Assembly (NCBI GenBank): GCA_023391775.1 | Contig: JAEWAG010000009.1 | Coordinates: 1 to 11,728, forward strand | Length of the DNA stretch: 11,728 nt | DNA from: Pseudomonadota bacterium | GTDB taxonomy: Bacteria > Pseudomonadota > Gammaproteobacteria > Xanthomonadales > Xanthomonadaceae | Direction of reading: 5' to 3' | In this document: piece by piece, positions 1 through 6,121 of the stretch | Layout: each line of letters starts with the position of its first letter | How positions within the stretch are numbered: position 1 is the stretch's first letter | The notes under the pieces: model-generated | What the model was told of the DNA's origin: nothing | The model's database searches: none | The model's input: only the letters and a program-made list of their open reading frames with translations | Translations under genes and position numbers: made by a program

Positions 1-46
1 CCCCCCGCCGGCACGGCGCCCATCCCCCTCCCCGGTAACTCCGGCC

Positions 47-66
47 CGCGCGGACCCGGCCGCGCG
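47..66 (-). terminator. GC-rich hairpin downstream of the marR gene
   Basis: A 7-bp perfect stem (CGCGCGG at 47-53 pairing with CCGCGCG at 60-66, loop ACCCGG) lies about 12 bases beyond the stop codon of the minus-strand MarR gene. No T-run follows on the minus strand, so it is at best a weak or Rho-assisted 3' end structure. GC-rich stems of this size also arise by chance in DNA of this composition. Bases 1-46 to its left show no start, stop or motif that I can assign. Confidence 0.25.
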
Positions 67-77
67 TCCCCCCTTGC

Positions 78-587
78 TCAGTGGCCGTCGCGCAGTGCGG
101 TCAGGCCCGGACCGGCCAGCTTGGTCAGCAGGCTGTCGAGCATCTGTCGCTCGTTCTCGTCCAGGGTCGCCACCAGGCGCTGTTCGGCCGCCAGGGCCAT
201 CGGCGCGATCTCGTCATAGACGGTATAGCCGACCTCGGACAGCGCCAGCACGGAACGGCGGCGGTCATCGCTGTGGATCTCGCGCTTGATCAGGCTGCGC
301 TCGAGCAGGCGCGCGACCGCGCGGCTGACGGCGACCTTGTCCATCGCGGTGCGCTCGGCCACCTCGTTGGCCGACAGGTCCGGGAAGCGCCCAAGCACGG
401 CCATCACCCGCCACTCGGTGATCGCCAGCCCGAAACGCTTCTGGTACATGTCGGCGATGGTCTGGCTGACGCGGTTGGACAGCACGCTGAGGCGGTAGGG
501 CAGGAAGCGCTCGAGTTCGAGGTGAACGTGGCCGGAAGCGTCCATGGCAGGAGCGGACCCGGGTACTTGGCTGGCATTTGCAGTCAT
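78..587 (-). CDS. MarR-family transcriptional regulator, probable regulator of the hpd-hmgA genes
   Basis: A 169-aa winged-helix regulator. Visible parts are an N-terminal dimerisation helix with the run LERFLPYRLSVLSNRVSQ (about residues 25-42), a helix-turn-helix around residues 72-96 (SANEVAERTAMDKVAVSRAV), and the MarR wing with the acidic/basic signature DDRRRS at 107-112. The C-terminal part (from about 120) is helical and would complete the dimer. Length is normal for MarR proteins (140-170 aa). It is transcribed divergently from hpd across a shared promoter region, the classic layout for a local repressor, so it probably senses a tyrosine-pathway aromatic acid and represses hpd-hmgA; this is inference. 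Start choice is uncertain: I take ATG at 587 because AAGG lies 12 bases upstream, but ATG at 545 (155 aa) fits the conserved core equally well. A GTG at 617 would place the start inside the presumed operator and is less likely. Confidence 0.88.
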   Translation of the reverse strand: MTANASQVPGSAPAMDASGHVHLELERFLPYRLSVLSNRVSQTIADMYQKRFGLAITEWRVMAVLGRFPDLSANEVAERTAMDKVAVSRAVARLLERSLIKREIHSDDRRRSVLALSEVGYTVYDEIAPMALAAEQRLVATLDENERQMLDSLLTKLAGPGLTALRDGH

Positions 588-601
588 TGCGGCAGGGCAC
601 C

Positions 602-623
602 TTGCATGTGGTTGCACACGTAA
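602..623. promoter_or_regulatory. imperfect inverted repeat, candidate MarR operator
   Basis: A 22-base imperfect palindrome is centred between 612 and 613, with the core half-sites TGTG (607-610) and CACA (615-618). Seven of eleven symmetric pairs match. It covers the -35 element and the spacer of the hpd promoter, ending just before the -10, and lies only 15 bases upstream of the chosen MarR start at 587. MarR dimers typically bind pseudo-palindromes of about this size in exactly such divergent intergenic regions. A second, weaker symmetry (GTT..../..AAC, 611-624) overlaps it, so the true centre could be shifted by a few bases. Binding by the adjacent regulator is inferred from position only. 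Confidence 0.45.
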
Positions 624-630
624 CTATAAA
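602..630 (+). promoter_or_regulatory. sigma70-type promoter of hpd
   Basis: A TATAAA -10 element at 625-630 is preceded, after exactly 17 bases, by TTGCAT at 602-607 as a partial -35 (three of six consensus positions). TATAAA stands out in a region that is otherwise very GC-rich. Transcription would start near 637, giving a leader of about 46 bases before the hpd ATG at 683. The leader can fold a small TCCCC/GGGGA stem (653-657 with 661-665) just ahead of the ribosome binding site AGGAAG (672-677). The promoter overlaps the operator-like repeat reported separately. Confidence 0.55.
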
Positions 631-682
631 GAGGGTCTGTCCAAGACCCCGTTCCCCGGCGGGGAGCGATCAGGAAGCCATC

Positions 683-1807
683 ATGAGCGTGCAACCGCAA
701 GTCCTTTCGTCCACCGCCGCGCCCACTCCGGGCATGCCGGTGACCACTTTCGACAACCCCATGGGCATCGACGGCTTCGAGTTCGTCGAGTTCGCCGCGC
801 CTGCCGGCCAGGGCGCCCAGCTGCACGACTACTTCCGCAAGCTGGGTTTCACGCGCGTGGCGCGGCACCGCACCCGTGCGATCACCACCTATCGCCAGGG
901 CGACTGCACCTTCCTGGTCAACGAGGATCCGGATTCCTACGCCGCGCGCTTCGCCGAGCAGCACGGGCCCAGCGCCTGCGGCTTCGCCATCCGGGTCAGG
1001 AAGCTCGCCGAATGGGTGCGCACCCAGGCCCTCAAGAACGGCGCCGAGCCGTTCTCGCAGGAAGAAGAGCTGACCAAGGCCGTGGCCGCGCCGGTGATCA
1101 AGGGCATCGGCGGCTGCATGCTCTATGTGGTCGACCGCTATGACGCCAAGGGCACGATCCACGACCCGGACTACGTGTACGAGGACGGCGTGGAGCTGAA
1201 GCCTTCCGGCTTCGGCCTGACCTTCATCGACCACCTGACCCACAACCTCTACCACGGCAACATGGCCAAGTGGGCGGACTACTACGAGCGGCTGTTCAAC
1301 TTCCGCGAGATCCGCTACTTCGACATCAAGGGCGCCAAGACCGGCCTGCTGTCCAAGGCCATGACCGCGCCGGACGGCATGGTGCGCATCCCGCTCAACG
1401 AGTCCTCCGACCCGAAGAGCCAGATCAACGAGTACCTGGACGTTTACAAGGGCGAGGGCATCCAGCACATCGCCTGCTTCACCGACGACATCTACGTCAC
1501 CGTGGAGAAGATGCGCGAGGCCGGAGTGGAGTTCCTCGATACGCCGGACACCTACTTCGAGGTGATCGACCAGCGCATCCCGGACCATGGCGAAGACGTC
1601 GAGCGGCTGCGGCGCAACCGCATCCTGATCGACGCCGATCCGGAAACGGGCAAGCGCAAGCTGCTGCAGATCTTCACCCAGAACGCGATCGGCCCGATCT
1701 TCTTCGAGATCATCCAGCGCAAGGGCAACGAGGGCTTCGGCGAGGGCAACTTCCAGGCGCTTTTCGAGAGCATCGAGCGCGACCAGATGCGCCGCGGCGT
1801 GCTCTGA
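683..1807 (+). CDS. hpd: 4-hydroxyphenylpyruvate dioxygenase
   Basis: Non-heme Fe(II) enzyme that converts 4-hydroxyphenylpyruvate and O2 to homogentisate and CO2, the second step of tyrosine breakdown, in the cytoplasm. The 374-aa product has the expected two vicinal-oxygen-chelate halves: a degenerate N-terminal half (about residues 30-160) and a catalytic C-terminal half (about 178-350). The three metal ligands of the family are all present: His184 in IDHLTHN, His262 in GIQHIA and Glu342 in FFEII. The C-terminal helix ending in [15 protein letters not shown], which gates the active site in the family, is intact. ATG at 683 is chosen because AGGAAG sits 5 bases upstream and the N-terminus then has normal length; the frame stays open further upstream to 578 but would run through the promoter. 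hmgA follows after 76 bases on the same strand, so co-transcription is likely. The divergent MarR gene is the obvious candidate regulator. Gene symbol hppD is an equal synonym. Confidence 0.96.
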   Translation: MSVQPQVLSSTAAPTPGMPVTTFDNPMGIDGFEFVEFAAPAGQGAQLHDYFRKLGFTRVARHRTRAITTYRQGDCTFLVNEDPDSYAARFAEQHGPSACGFAIRVRKLAEWVRTQALKNGAEPFSQEEELTKAVAAPVIKGIGGCMLYVVDRYDAKGTIHDPDYVYEDGVELKPSGFGLTFIDHLTHNLYHGNMAKWADYYERLFNFREIRYFDIKGAKTGLLSKAMTAPDGMVRIPLNESSDPKSQINEYLDVYKGEGIQHIACFTDDIYVTVEKMREAGVEFLDTPDTYFEVIDQRIPDHGEDVERLRRNRILIDADPETGKRKLLQIFTQNAIGPIFFEIIQRKGNEGFGEGNFQALFESIERDQMRRGVL

Positions 1808-1832
1808 GACCGGCGAAGCCATGCAGCAGGAG

Positions 1833-1857
1833 CGCGCGCCGGCGTCCCCGGCGCGCG
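1833..1857 (+). other. strong hairpin between hpd and hmgA
   Basis: A perfect 10-bp stem made only of G and C (CGCGCGCCGG at 1833-1842, CCGGCGCGCG at 1848-1857) closes a 5-base loop CGTCC. It is extended by a G-U and an A-U pair at the base and followed by only three T (1858-1860) and then GCGGGG. It sits 25 bases after the hpd stop and 26 before the hmgA start. The short T-run makes it a poor full terminator; it could cause partial termination or protect the hpd end of a processed message, lowering hmgA relative to hpd. No alternative antiterminator pairing was seen, so attenuation is not claimed. Confidence 0.45.
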
Positions 1858-1883
1858 TTTGCGGGGACCACAGCGAGGCAACC

Positions 1884-3185
1884 ATGGACAGCAAGCGCCC
1901 GGATTACATGACCGGCTTCGGCAACGAGTTCGCCACCGAGGCGGTGCCCGGCACCCTGCCGGACGGGCAGAACTCGCCGCAGCGCGTGGCCCACGGCCTC
2001 TATGCCGAGCAGATCTCCGGCACCGCCTTCACCGCGCCGCGTGCGCAGAACCGGCGCAGCTGGCTGTACCGCATCCGCCCGGCGGCGGTGCACGGCAGCT
2101 TCCAGCCGTTCGCCCAGCCGCGCTTCCACAACGATTTCGGCGCCGGGCCGGTGACCCCGGAGCAGCTGCGCTGGGATCCGCTGCCGCTGCCGTCGCAGCC
2201 GAGCGACTTCATCGAAGGCCTGTACACCGTGGCCGGCAACGGCTCGCCTGCGTCCCACGCCGGCGTCGCCATCCATCTCTACGCGGCCGACCGCGACATG
2301 GCCGGCCGCTACTTCTACGACGCCGACGGCGAGCTGCTGCTGGTGCCGCAGCAGGGCCGCCTGCGTATCGCCACCGAGCTGGGCGTGCTGGAGGTCGAGC
2401 CGCAGCAGGTGGCGCTGGTCCCGCGCGGCATCCGCTTCCGGGTCGAGCTGCCCGATGGCCCCTCGCGCGGCTACGTGCTGGAGAACTTCGGCGCGCACCT
2501 GCGGCTGCCCGAGCTGGGGCCGATCGGCTCCAACGGGCTGGCCAATCCACGCGACTTCCAGACCCCGGTGGCGGCCTACGAGGACCTGGAAGGCGACTTC
2601 GAGCTGGTGGCCAAGTTCCAAGGCCACCTGTGGCGCGCGCCGATCGGCCACAGCCCGCTGGACGTGGTGGCCTGGCATGGCAGCCACGCTCCGTGGCGCT
2701 ACGACCTGCGCCGGTTCAATACCATCGGTTCGATCAGCTTCGACCACCCGGACCCGTCGATCTTCACCGTGCTCACCGCCCCCAGCGACACCCCCGGCAC
2801 GGCGAACGTGGATTTCGCGATCTTCCCGCCGCGCTGGCTGGTGGCCCAGCACACCTTCCGCCCGCCGTGGTTCCACCGCAACGTGGCCAGCGAGTTCATG
2901 GGACTGGTGCACGGCGCCTACGACGCCAAGGCCGAGGGCTTCGTGCCCGGCGGCAGCTCGCTGCACAACTGCATGAGCGGGCACGGCCCGGACGCGGCGA
3001 CGTTCGAGAAGGCCACGCAGGCCGACCTGTCACAGCCGGACCAGATCAGCGGAACGATGGCCTTCATGTTCGAGACCCGTGCCGTATTGCGTCCCACTGC
3101 GCAGGCGATGGACGCGCCGCATCGCCAGCGTGACTACCTGGAGTGCTGGGCCGGGCTGCGCCGGCATTTCAAGCCGCCGGCCTGA
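1884..3185 (+). CDS. hmgA: homogentisate 1,2-dioxygenase
   Basis: Cytoplasmic Fe(II) ring-cleavage dioxygenase turning homogentisate into 4-maleylacetoacetate, the step after Hpd. The 433-aa product matches family length and opens with the typical [11 protein letters not shown] run. All residues known from the human enzyme are found with a constant offset of four: iron ligands His331 (in WFHRN), Glu337 (in SEFMG) and His367 (in SGHGPD), corresponding to human His335, Glu341 and His371, and the active-site His288 (in FDHPDPS) corresponding to His292. The cupin-like core spans the C-terminal two thirds. ATG at 1884 is preferred because GAGG lies 5 bases upstream and the conserved N-terminus begins there; an upstream in-frame ATG at 1821 would run through the intergenic hairpin. 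It probably shares the hpd transcript, subject to that hairpin. Loss of this gene in other bacteria causes accumulation of homogentisate and brown pyomelanin; here it appears intact. Confidence 0.96.
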   Translation: MDSKRPDYMTGFGNEFATEAVPGTLPDGQNSPQRVAHGLYAEQISGTAFTAPRAQNRRSWLYRIRPAAVHGSFQPFAQPRFHNDFGAGPVTPEQLRWDPLPLPSQPSDFIEGLYTVAGNGSPASHAGVAIHLYAADRDMAGRYFYDADGELLLVPQQGRLRIATELGVLEVEPQQVALVPRGIRFRVELPDGPSRGYVLENFGAHLRLPELGPIGSNGLANPRDFQTPVAAYEDLEGDFELVAKFQGHLWRAPIGHSPLDVVAWHGSHAPWRYDLRRFNTIGSISFDHPDPSIFTVLTAPSDTPGTANVDFAIFPPRWLVAQHTFRPPWFHRNVASEFMGLVHGAYDAKAEGFVPGGSSLHNCMSGHGPDAATFEKATQADLSQPDQISGTMAFMFETRAVLRPTAQAMDAPHRQRDYLECWAGLRRHFKPPA

Positions 3186-3263
3186 GCTGTCTCCGGCGCC
3201 TTCGCCCGCCGTTGACGAGGGCTGGGGCAGCCTCCGGACATGCGAGTCGTGCCGGGGGGGAAC

Positions 3264-3929
3264 ATGTCGTCATCGGGCAGGAAGATCGATGCGTGCCTGC
3301 TGGTCCTGGCCTTGAGCCTGGCCTCCTGCACGTGGACCTCGGACAGCGTGGCCGACGAAACGCTGCCCGCCCCGGCGCATCCGGACAGCGGCGGACGCGA
3401 CGCGGCCTACGAGGACGTGGAAGCGGCGACGGTGCCGCCGGCCACCGTGCCCCACGCCGCGGCTGCCCTGGCGCCACTGTCCACCACCTTCGACGGCTAT
3501 GGCCCGGTGCCGTTCGGCGCCGCCCCTGAAGCCCTGCGCGAGGCCTGGAGCGGCACGCTGGAGGGCAGCCCGGACCCGGCCGATCCCGCGGCCTGCTACT
3601 ACCTGTTCCCGCAGCCGCGGCCCGCGGAGGGCCATGGCACCGCGTTCATGATCGAGGGTGGCCGCTTCGTGCGGGTGGACGTGGACCAGGCCGGCGCTGT
3701 CGCGCCGGGGGGTGGACGCATCGGCATGGACGCAGCGGAGGTTGTGGCGCTGTATCCGGGCCAGGTGGAGGAACAGCCGCACAAGTACCTCGAAGGCGGC
3801 GCATACCTGCGCATCGCCGCCGACCAGGGCCCGGCGGTGCTGGTGTTCGAGGTCGATCCGGACGGAGTGGTGCGTCGCTGGCGGGTGGGCCTGCCGCCGC
3901 AGGCCGATTACGTCGAAGGGTGCGGCTGA
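3264..3929 (+). CDS. predicted lipoprotein of unknown function
   Basis: I do not recognise a named family. The 221-aa product starts with a short basic n-region (GRK), a hydrophobic stretch and a lipobox LASC with the lipidated cysteine at residue 22, so it should be exported and lipid-anchored. Threonine at +2 rather than aspartate favours the outer membrane if enterobacterial sorting rules hold. A Pro/Ala-rich low-complexity linker (about 30-70) leads to a folded domain (about 75-221) with FDGYGPVPFG at 76-85, PGGGRIGM near 148-155, LYPGQVEEQPHKYLEGG near 163-179 and WRVGLPPQADYVEGCG at the end. Cys111 and Cys220 could form a disulfide. Start choice: ATG 3264 gives a tidy signal peptide; ATG 3240 adds eight residues and neither has a strong ribosome site. 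It lies 78 bases after hmgA with a TTGACG hexamer at 3212-3217 but no clear -10, so its own promoter is uncertain. It is coding: codon bias matches its neighbours and the domain is compact. Confidence 0.8.
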   Translation: MSSSGRKIDACLLVLALSLASCTWTSDSVADETLPAPAHPDSGGRDAAYEDVEAATVPPATVPHAAAALAPLSTTFDGYGPVPFGAAPEALREAWSGTLEGSPDPADPAACYYLFPQPRPAEGHGTAFMIEGGRFVRVDVDQAGAVAPGGGRIGMDAAEVVALYPGQVEEQPHKYLEGGAYLRIAADQGPAVLVFEVDPDGVVRRWRVGLPPQADYVEGCG

Positions 3930-3995
3930 GCCCGCGGCAGGTCCGCGACGGGCCGTGCGCGCATAGAATCGGTCATCGGCGAGGGAGCGGACGCG

Positions 3996-4943
3996 ATGGC
4001 GGCGACACTGGGATTGTTCGTGCTGGGCCTGCTGCTGCTGGCCGTCGGCGGTGATTCGGCGGTCAAGGGCGTATCCGGGCTTGCCCAGCGCCTGGGCCTG
4101 CGCCCGTTCGCGGCCGGCCTGCTGCTGCTTGCGATCGCCACCTCGCTTCCCGAGCTGGCGGTCAACGCGCGCGCGGTATGGCTGGGCCAGACCCATCTGG
4201 CGCTGGGCAACGCCATGGGCAGCACCCTGGCCAACCTCGGCCTGACCCTGGGACTGGCCGCGCTGGCCTTCCCGCTGGTGCTGCAGGCGCGGCTGCTGGC
4301 GCCGCTGCTGCTGGCGGTGGTGGTCGGCGCGGTGGCCATGGTCGGGCTGGGCCTGGACGGCTACCTGGGCCGGATCGACGGCGTGGTGCTGGTCGTGTCC
4401 TTCGTGGTCGTGCTGGCGCTCATCCTGCGCCGCGCCCGCAACGAGCCGGAGGCGGTGCAGGAGCGACTGGCGGCCTATGCGGCCACCCGTACCTGGCTGT
4501 GGCTGAACCTGCTGCGCCTGGCGATCGCGGCCGGCCTGCTGCACCTGGGCGCGCGCTGCGTCGTGGCCGGCGGCCTGGAGCTTGGCCAGGCGTGGAATCT
4601 GACCCCGCTGCTGGCCGGCCTGCTGCCGGTGGCCATCGGCACCGCGCTGCCGGAAGTGGCCGCGGCACTGGCCGCGGCGCGGCGGGGGCAGGGCGACATG
4701 GTGGCCGGGCACGTGTTCGGTTCCAGCCTGTGCAACCTGCTGCTGGTGATCGGTGCCACCGCGGTGGCCCAGCCGCTGGCCCTGCCGGCCTCGTTCGTAC
4801 GCCTGGAGCTTCCGGCGCTGCTGGTACTGGCCCTGCTGGCCTGGCCGATGCTGCGCGGCGACCACCGCGTCTCGCGCGGCGAGGGCGGCGTGCTGATGGC
4901 GGTGTTCGCGGCCTGGGTGGCGCTGGAACTGCTGCTGCTCTGA
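3996..4943 (+). CDS. CaCA-superfamily cation antiporter (YrbG-like Na+/Ca2+ exchanger)
   Basis: A 315-aa inner-membrane protein of about ten hydrophobic segments built from two inverted repeats, as in calcium/sodium antiporters such as E. coli YrbG and archaeal NCX_Mj. The first alpha-repeat is canonical: ATSLPE at 48-53 and GNAMGSTLAN at 71-80, giving the ion-site residues Thr49, Ser50, Glu53, Ser76 and Asn80. The second is IGTALPE at 214-220 and GHVFGSSLCN at 238-247, where the serine after Thr216 is Ala217, the usual GN is GH, and the position of NCX_Mj Asp240 is Asn247; Glu220 is kept. Ion selectivity therefore cannot be named safely. A loop of charged residues (about 146-160, RRARNEPEAVQER) separates the halves. 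The start ATG has GGAG 8 bases upstream. A TAGAAT at 3964-3969 could be a -10, though no -35 is visible. The gene stands 66 bases after the lipoprotein gene and converges on the mrp operon with 7 bases between stops, forming a cation-transport block. Confidence 0.9.
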   Translation: MAATLGLFVLGLLLLAVGGDSAVKGVSGLAQRLGLRPFAAGLLLLAIATSLPELAVNARAVWLGQTHLALGNAMGSTLANLGLTLGLAALAFPLVLQARLLAPLLLAVVVGAVAMVGLGLDGYLGRIDGVVLVVSFVVVLALILRRARNEPEAVQERLAAYAATRTWLWLNLLRLAIAAGLLHLGARCVVAGGLELGQAWNLTPLLAGLLPVAIGTALPEVAAALAAARRGQGDMVAGHVFGSSLCNLLLVIGATAVAQPLALPASFVRLELPALLVLALLAWPMLRGDHRVSRGEGGVLMAVFAAWVALELLLL

Positions 4944-4960
4944 AGGCCGCTCAGGCCTTC
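4942..4960. terminator. hairpin covering both stop codons of two convergent genes
   Basis: GAAGGCC (4942-4948) pairs perfectly with GGCCTTC (4954-4960) around the loop GCTCA. The plus-strand antiporter stop TGA (4941-4943) overlaps the left arm and the minus-strand mrpG stop (4951-4953 on the plus strand) lies in the loop. Symmetry means the same hairpin forms in both transcripts. Neither side is followed by a T-run, so it is not a textbook intrinsic terminator, but it could mark the 3' ends of two colliding transcription units. Confidence 0.4.
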
Positions 4961-5328
4961 GGGCCCGGCGCGGCGTCTTCCTCGGGGCCGCGGCCTTCGC
5001 CCACCGGTTCCTTCTCCGGTACCGCCGGGTGTTCGGCCATGTGCAGCGACAGTGCGGCCTTGGCCATCAGGTGCGCGCTGATCGGCGCGGTGATGAACAG
5101 GAAGGCGGTGATCAGCAGTTCGCGCGGCTGCGGGTCGGTCTCGCCGAGCCAGTGGTAGCCGACCGAGGCCAGCAGCACGCAGCTGACGCCCATGGTGCTG
5201 GCCTTGGTCGGCCCGTGCAGGCGCTTGAAGAACTCCGACAGCTTCAACAGGCTGAAGGAGCCCAGCAGCATGAAGAACGTGCCGGTGGCCAGCAGCAGCA
5301 CCAGGGCGATGGCGATGATCCAGCTCAT
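4951..5328 (-). CDS. mrpG: Mrp cation/proton antiporter subunit G
   Basis: Small membrane subunit (MnhG/PhaG) of the Mrp antiporter complex in the inner membrane. The 125-aa product has three hydrophobic segments (about 4-28, 45-62, 72-90) and the family signature FFKRLHGPTKASTMG at about 33-47. After about residue 97 there is a charged Pro/Glu-rich tail (PEKEP, GPEEDAAPGPK) that is not part of the conserved fold. It is the last gene of the operon; its ATG (5328-5326) overlaps the mrpF stop by ATGA, which indicates translational coupling. G subunits have no known catalytic residue but are needed for assembly of the complex in studied species. Confidence 0.93.
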   Translation of the reverse strand: MSWIIAIALVLLLATGTFFMLLGSFSLLKLSEFFKRLHGPTKASTMGVSCVLLASVGYHWLGETDPQPRELLITAFLFITAPISAHLMAKAALSLHMAEHPAVPEKEPVGEGRGPEEDAAPGPKA

Positions 5329-5609
5329 TCGACGATATCCCTGCGCAGCACGTACTTGCTCAGCACCACGGTGCTGACGAAGCCGAGCATGGCGATGATC
5401 AGGGCGGCCTCGAAATAGACCGCCGTGTCCAGGTGCATGCCCAGCAGGATCAGCTGGGCGATGGCGGCCACCGAGAGCGTGTCCAGGGCCAGGATGCGGT
5501 CCGGCACGGTCGGGCCGCGCAGCAGCCGGTACAGCGCCATCAGCATCGCCAGGGCGGTCACGTGCATGGTCGCGACGATCGCCCAGCCGACCAGTGCCTG
5601 GGGGGTCAC
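5325..5609 (-). CDS. mrpF: Mrp cation/proton antiporter subunit F
   Basis: A 94-aa subunit (MnhF/PhaF) with three membrane segments (about 8-27, 40-58, 64-84) and the diagnostic RGPTVPDRILALD motif at 31-43. The gene starts with GTG at 5609-5607, which overlaps the mrpE stop as GTGA; the open frame extends much further upstream (to 6200) but that part lies inside mrpE and mrpD and is out of keeping with the family size. The stop overlaps the mrpG start as ATGA. In other bacteria MrpF is essential for Na+/H+ exchange by the complex, and one homologue has been linked to bile salt efflux, so a secondary efflux role is possible but not shown here. Confidence 0.93.
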   Translation of the reverse strand: MTPQALVGWAIVATMHVTALAMLMALYRLLRGPTVPDRILALDTLSVAAIAQLILLGMHLDTAVYFEAALIIAMLGFVSTVVLSKYVLRRDIVE

Positions 5610-6121
5610 GGGAAGATCTCCATCAGCGGGGCCTCGTAGCGGGTCTTGATGTCCCGGATCACCGCGTCCGGATCGTCGAGGTTGAGCACGTGCACCAGCA
5701 GGTGGCGGCGGTCGTCGGACAGCGCGGCCGAGACCGTCCCGGGCGTGAGCGTGATCATGCTGGTGAGCGCGGCGATGCCATGCAGGTTCTGCATGTCCAG
5801 CGGCAGCCAGATGAAGCCGGGGCGGATCTCCTTCTCGTCGCCCAGCACCTGGCGGGCCACGGTGATGTTGGAGCGGATCACGTCCAGGGCCAGCACGCCG
5901 AGCATGCGCGGGATGATGCTGATCCGGCCGATGCGGGCGAACTCGCGGTCCAGGCGCGCGGCGAACGGCGGGATCACCAGGGCCAGCAGCAGGCCCATCA
6001 AGGCATGGCCGATGCTGACCTGGTCGTTCATCAGCAGCCAGAATACGAAGACCGTCACCGCCAGCGGCAGCGACGGCAGGATGCGCTTGCGCAGCGACCT
6101 GCGCCTGCTGTTGCCGTTCAT
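5606..6121 (-). CDS. mrpE: Mrp cation/proton antiporter subunit E
   Basis: A 171-aa subunit (MnhE/PhaE). A basic N-terminus (RRRSLRKR, 6-13) is followed by hydrophobic segments at about 15-31 and 37-55 and a mixed stretch around 68-85. The soluble C-terminal half carries the family hallmark TLTPGTVS (124-131) and the HLLVHVLN/D..DAVIRDIKTRYE strand-helix unit. ATG at 6121-6119 overlaps the mrpD stop as ATGA, and GAGG lies 5 bases further upstream within mrpD. The longer open frame to 6358 is inside mrpD and is rejected. Length fits the family (158-170 aa). E subunits support membrane assembly of the complex. Confidence 0.94.
   Translation of the reverse strand: MNGNSRRRSLRKRILPSLPLAVTVFVFWLLMNDQVSIGHALMGLLLALVIPPFAARLDREFARIGRISIIPRMLGVLALDVIRSNITVARQVLGDEKEIRPGFIWLPLDMQNLHGIAALTSMITLTPGTVSAALSDDRRHLLVHVLNLDDPDAVIRDIKTRYEAPLMEIFP

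Noticed and set aside
584..1894. A 436-codon minus-strand open frame opposite hpd
   Set aside because: Antisense shadow; hpd has complete metal ligands and family length. The frame would also overlap the MarR gene start.
1710..2984. A 424-codon minus-strand open frame opposite hmgA and the end of hpd
   Set aside because: Arg/Ala/Gly/Val-rich shadow with no domain; hmgA carries every catalytic residue on the other strand.
3212..3240. TTGACG hexamer as a -35 for the lipoprotein gene
   Set aside because: No acceptable -10 occurs 16-19 bases downstream (CGGACA/GACATG), so a promoter cannot be called on the hexamer alone.
3270..4865. A 531-codon minus-strand open frame opposite the lipoprotein and CaCA genes
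   Set aside because: Runs across two independent real genes and the gap between them; translation is Gln/Arg-rich without domains. The plus-strand CaCA motifs are decisive.
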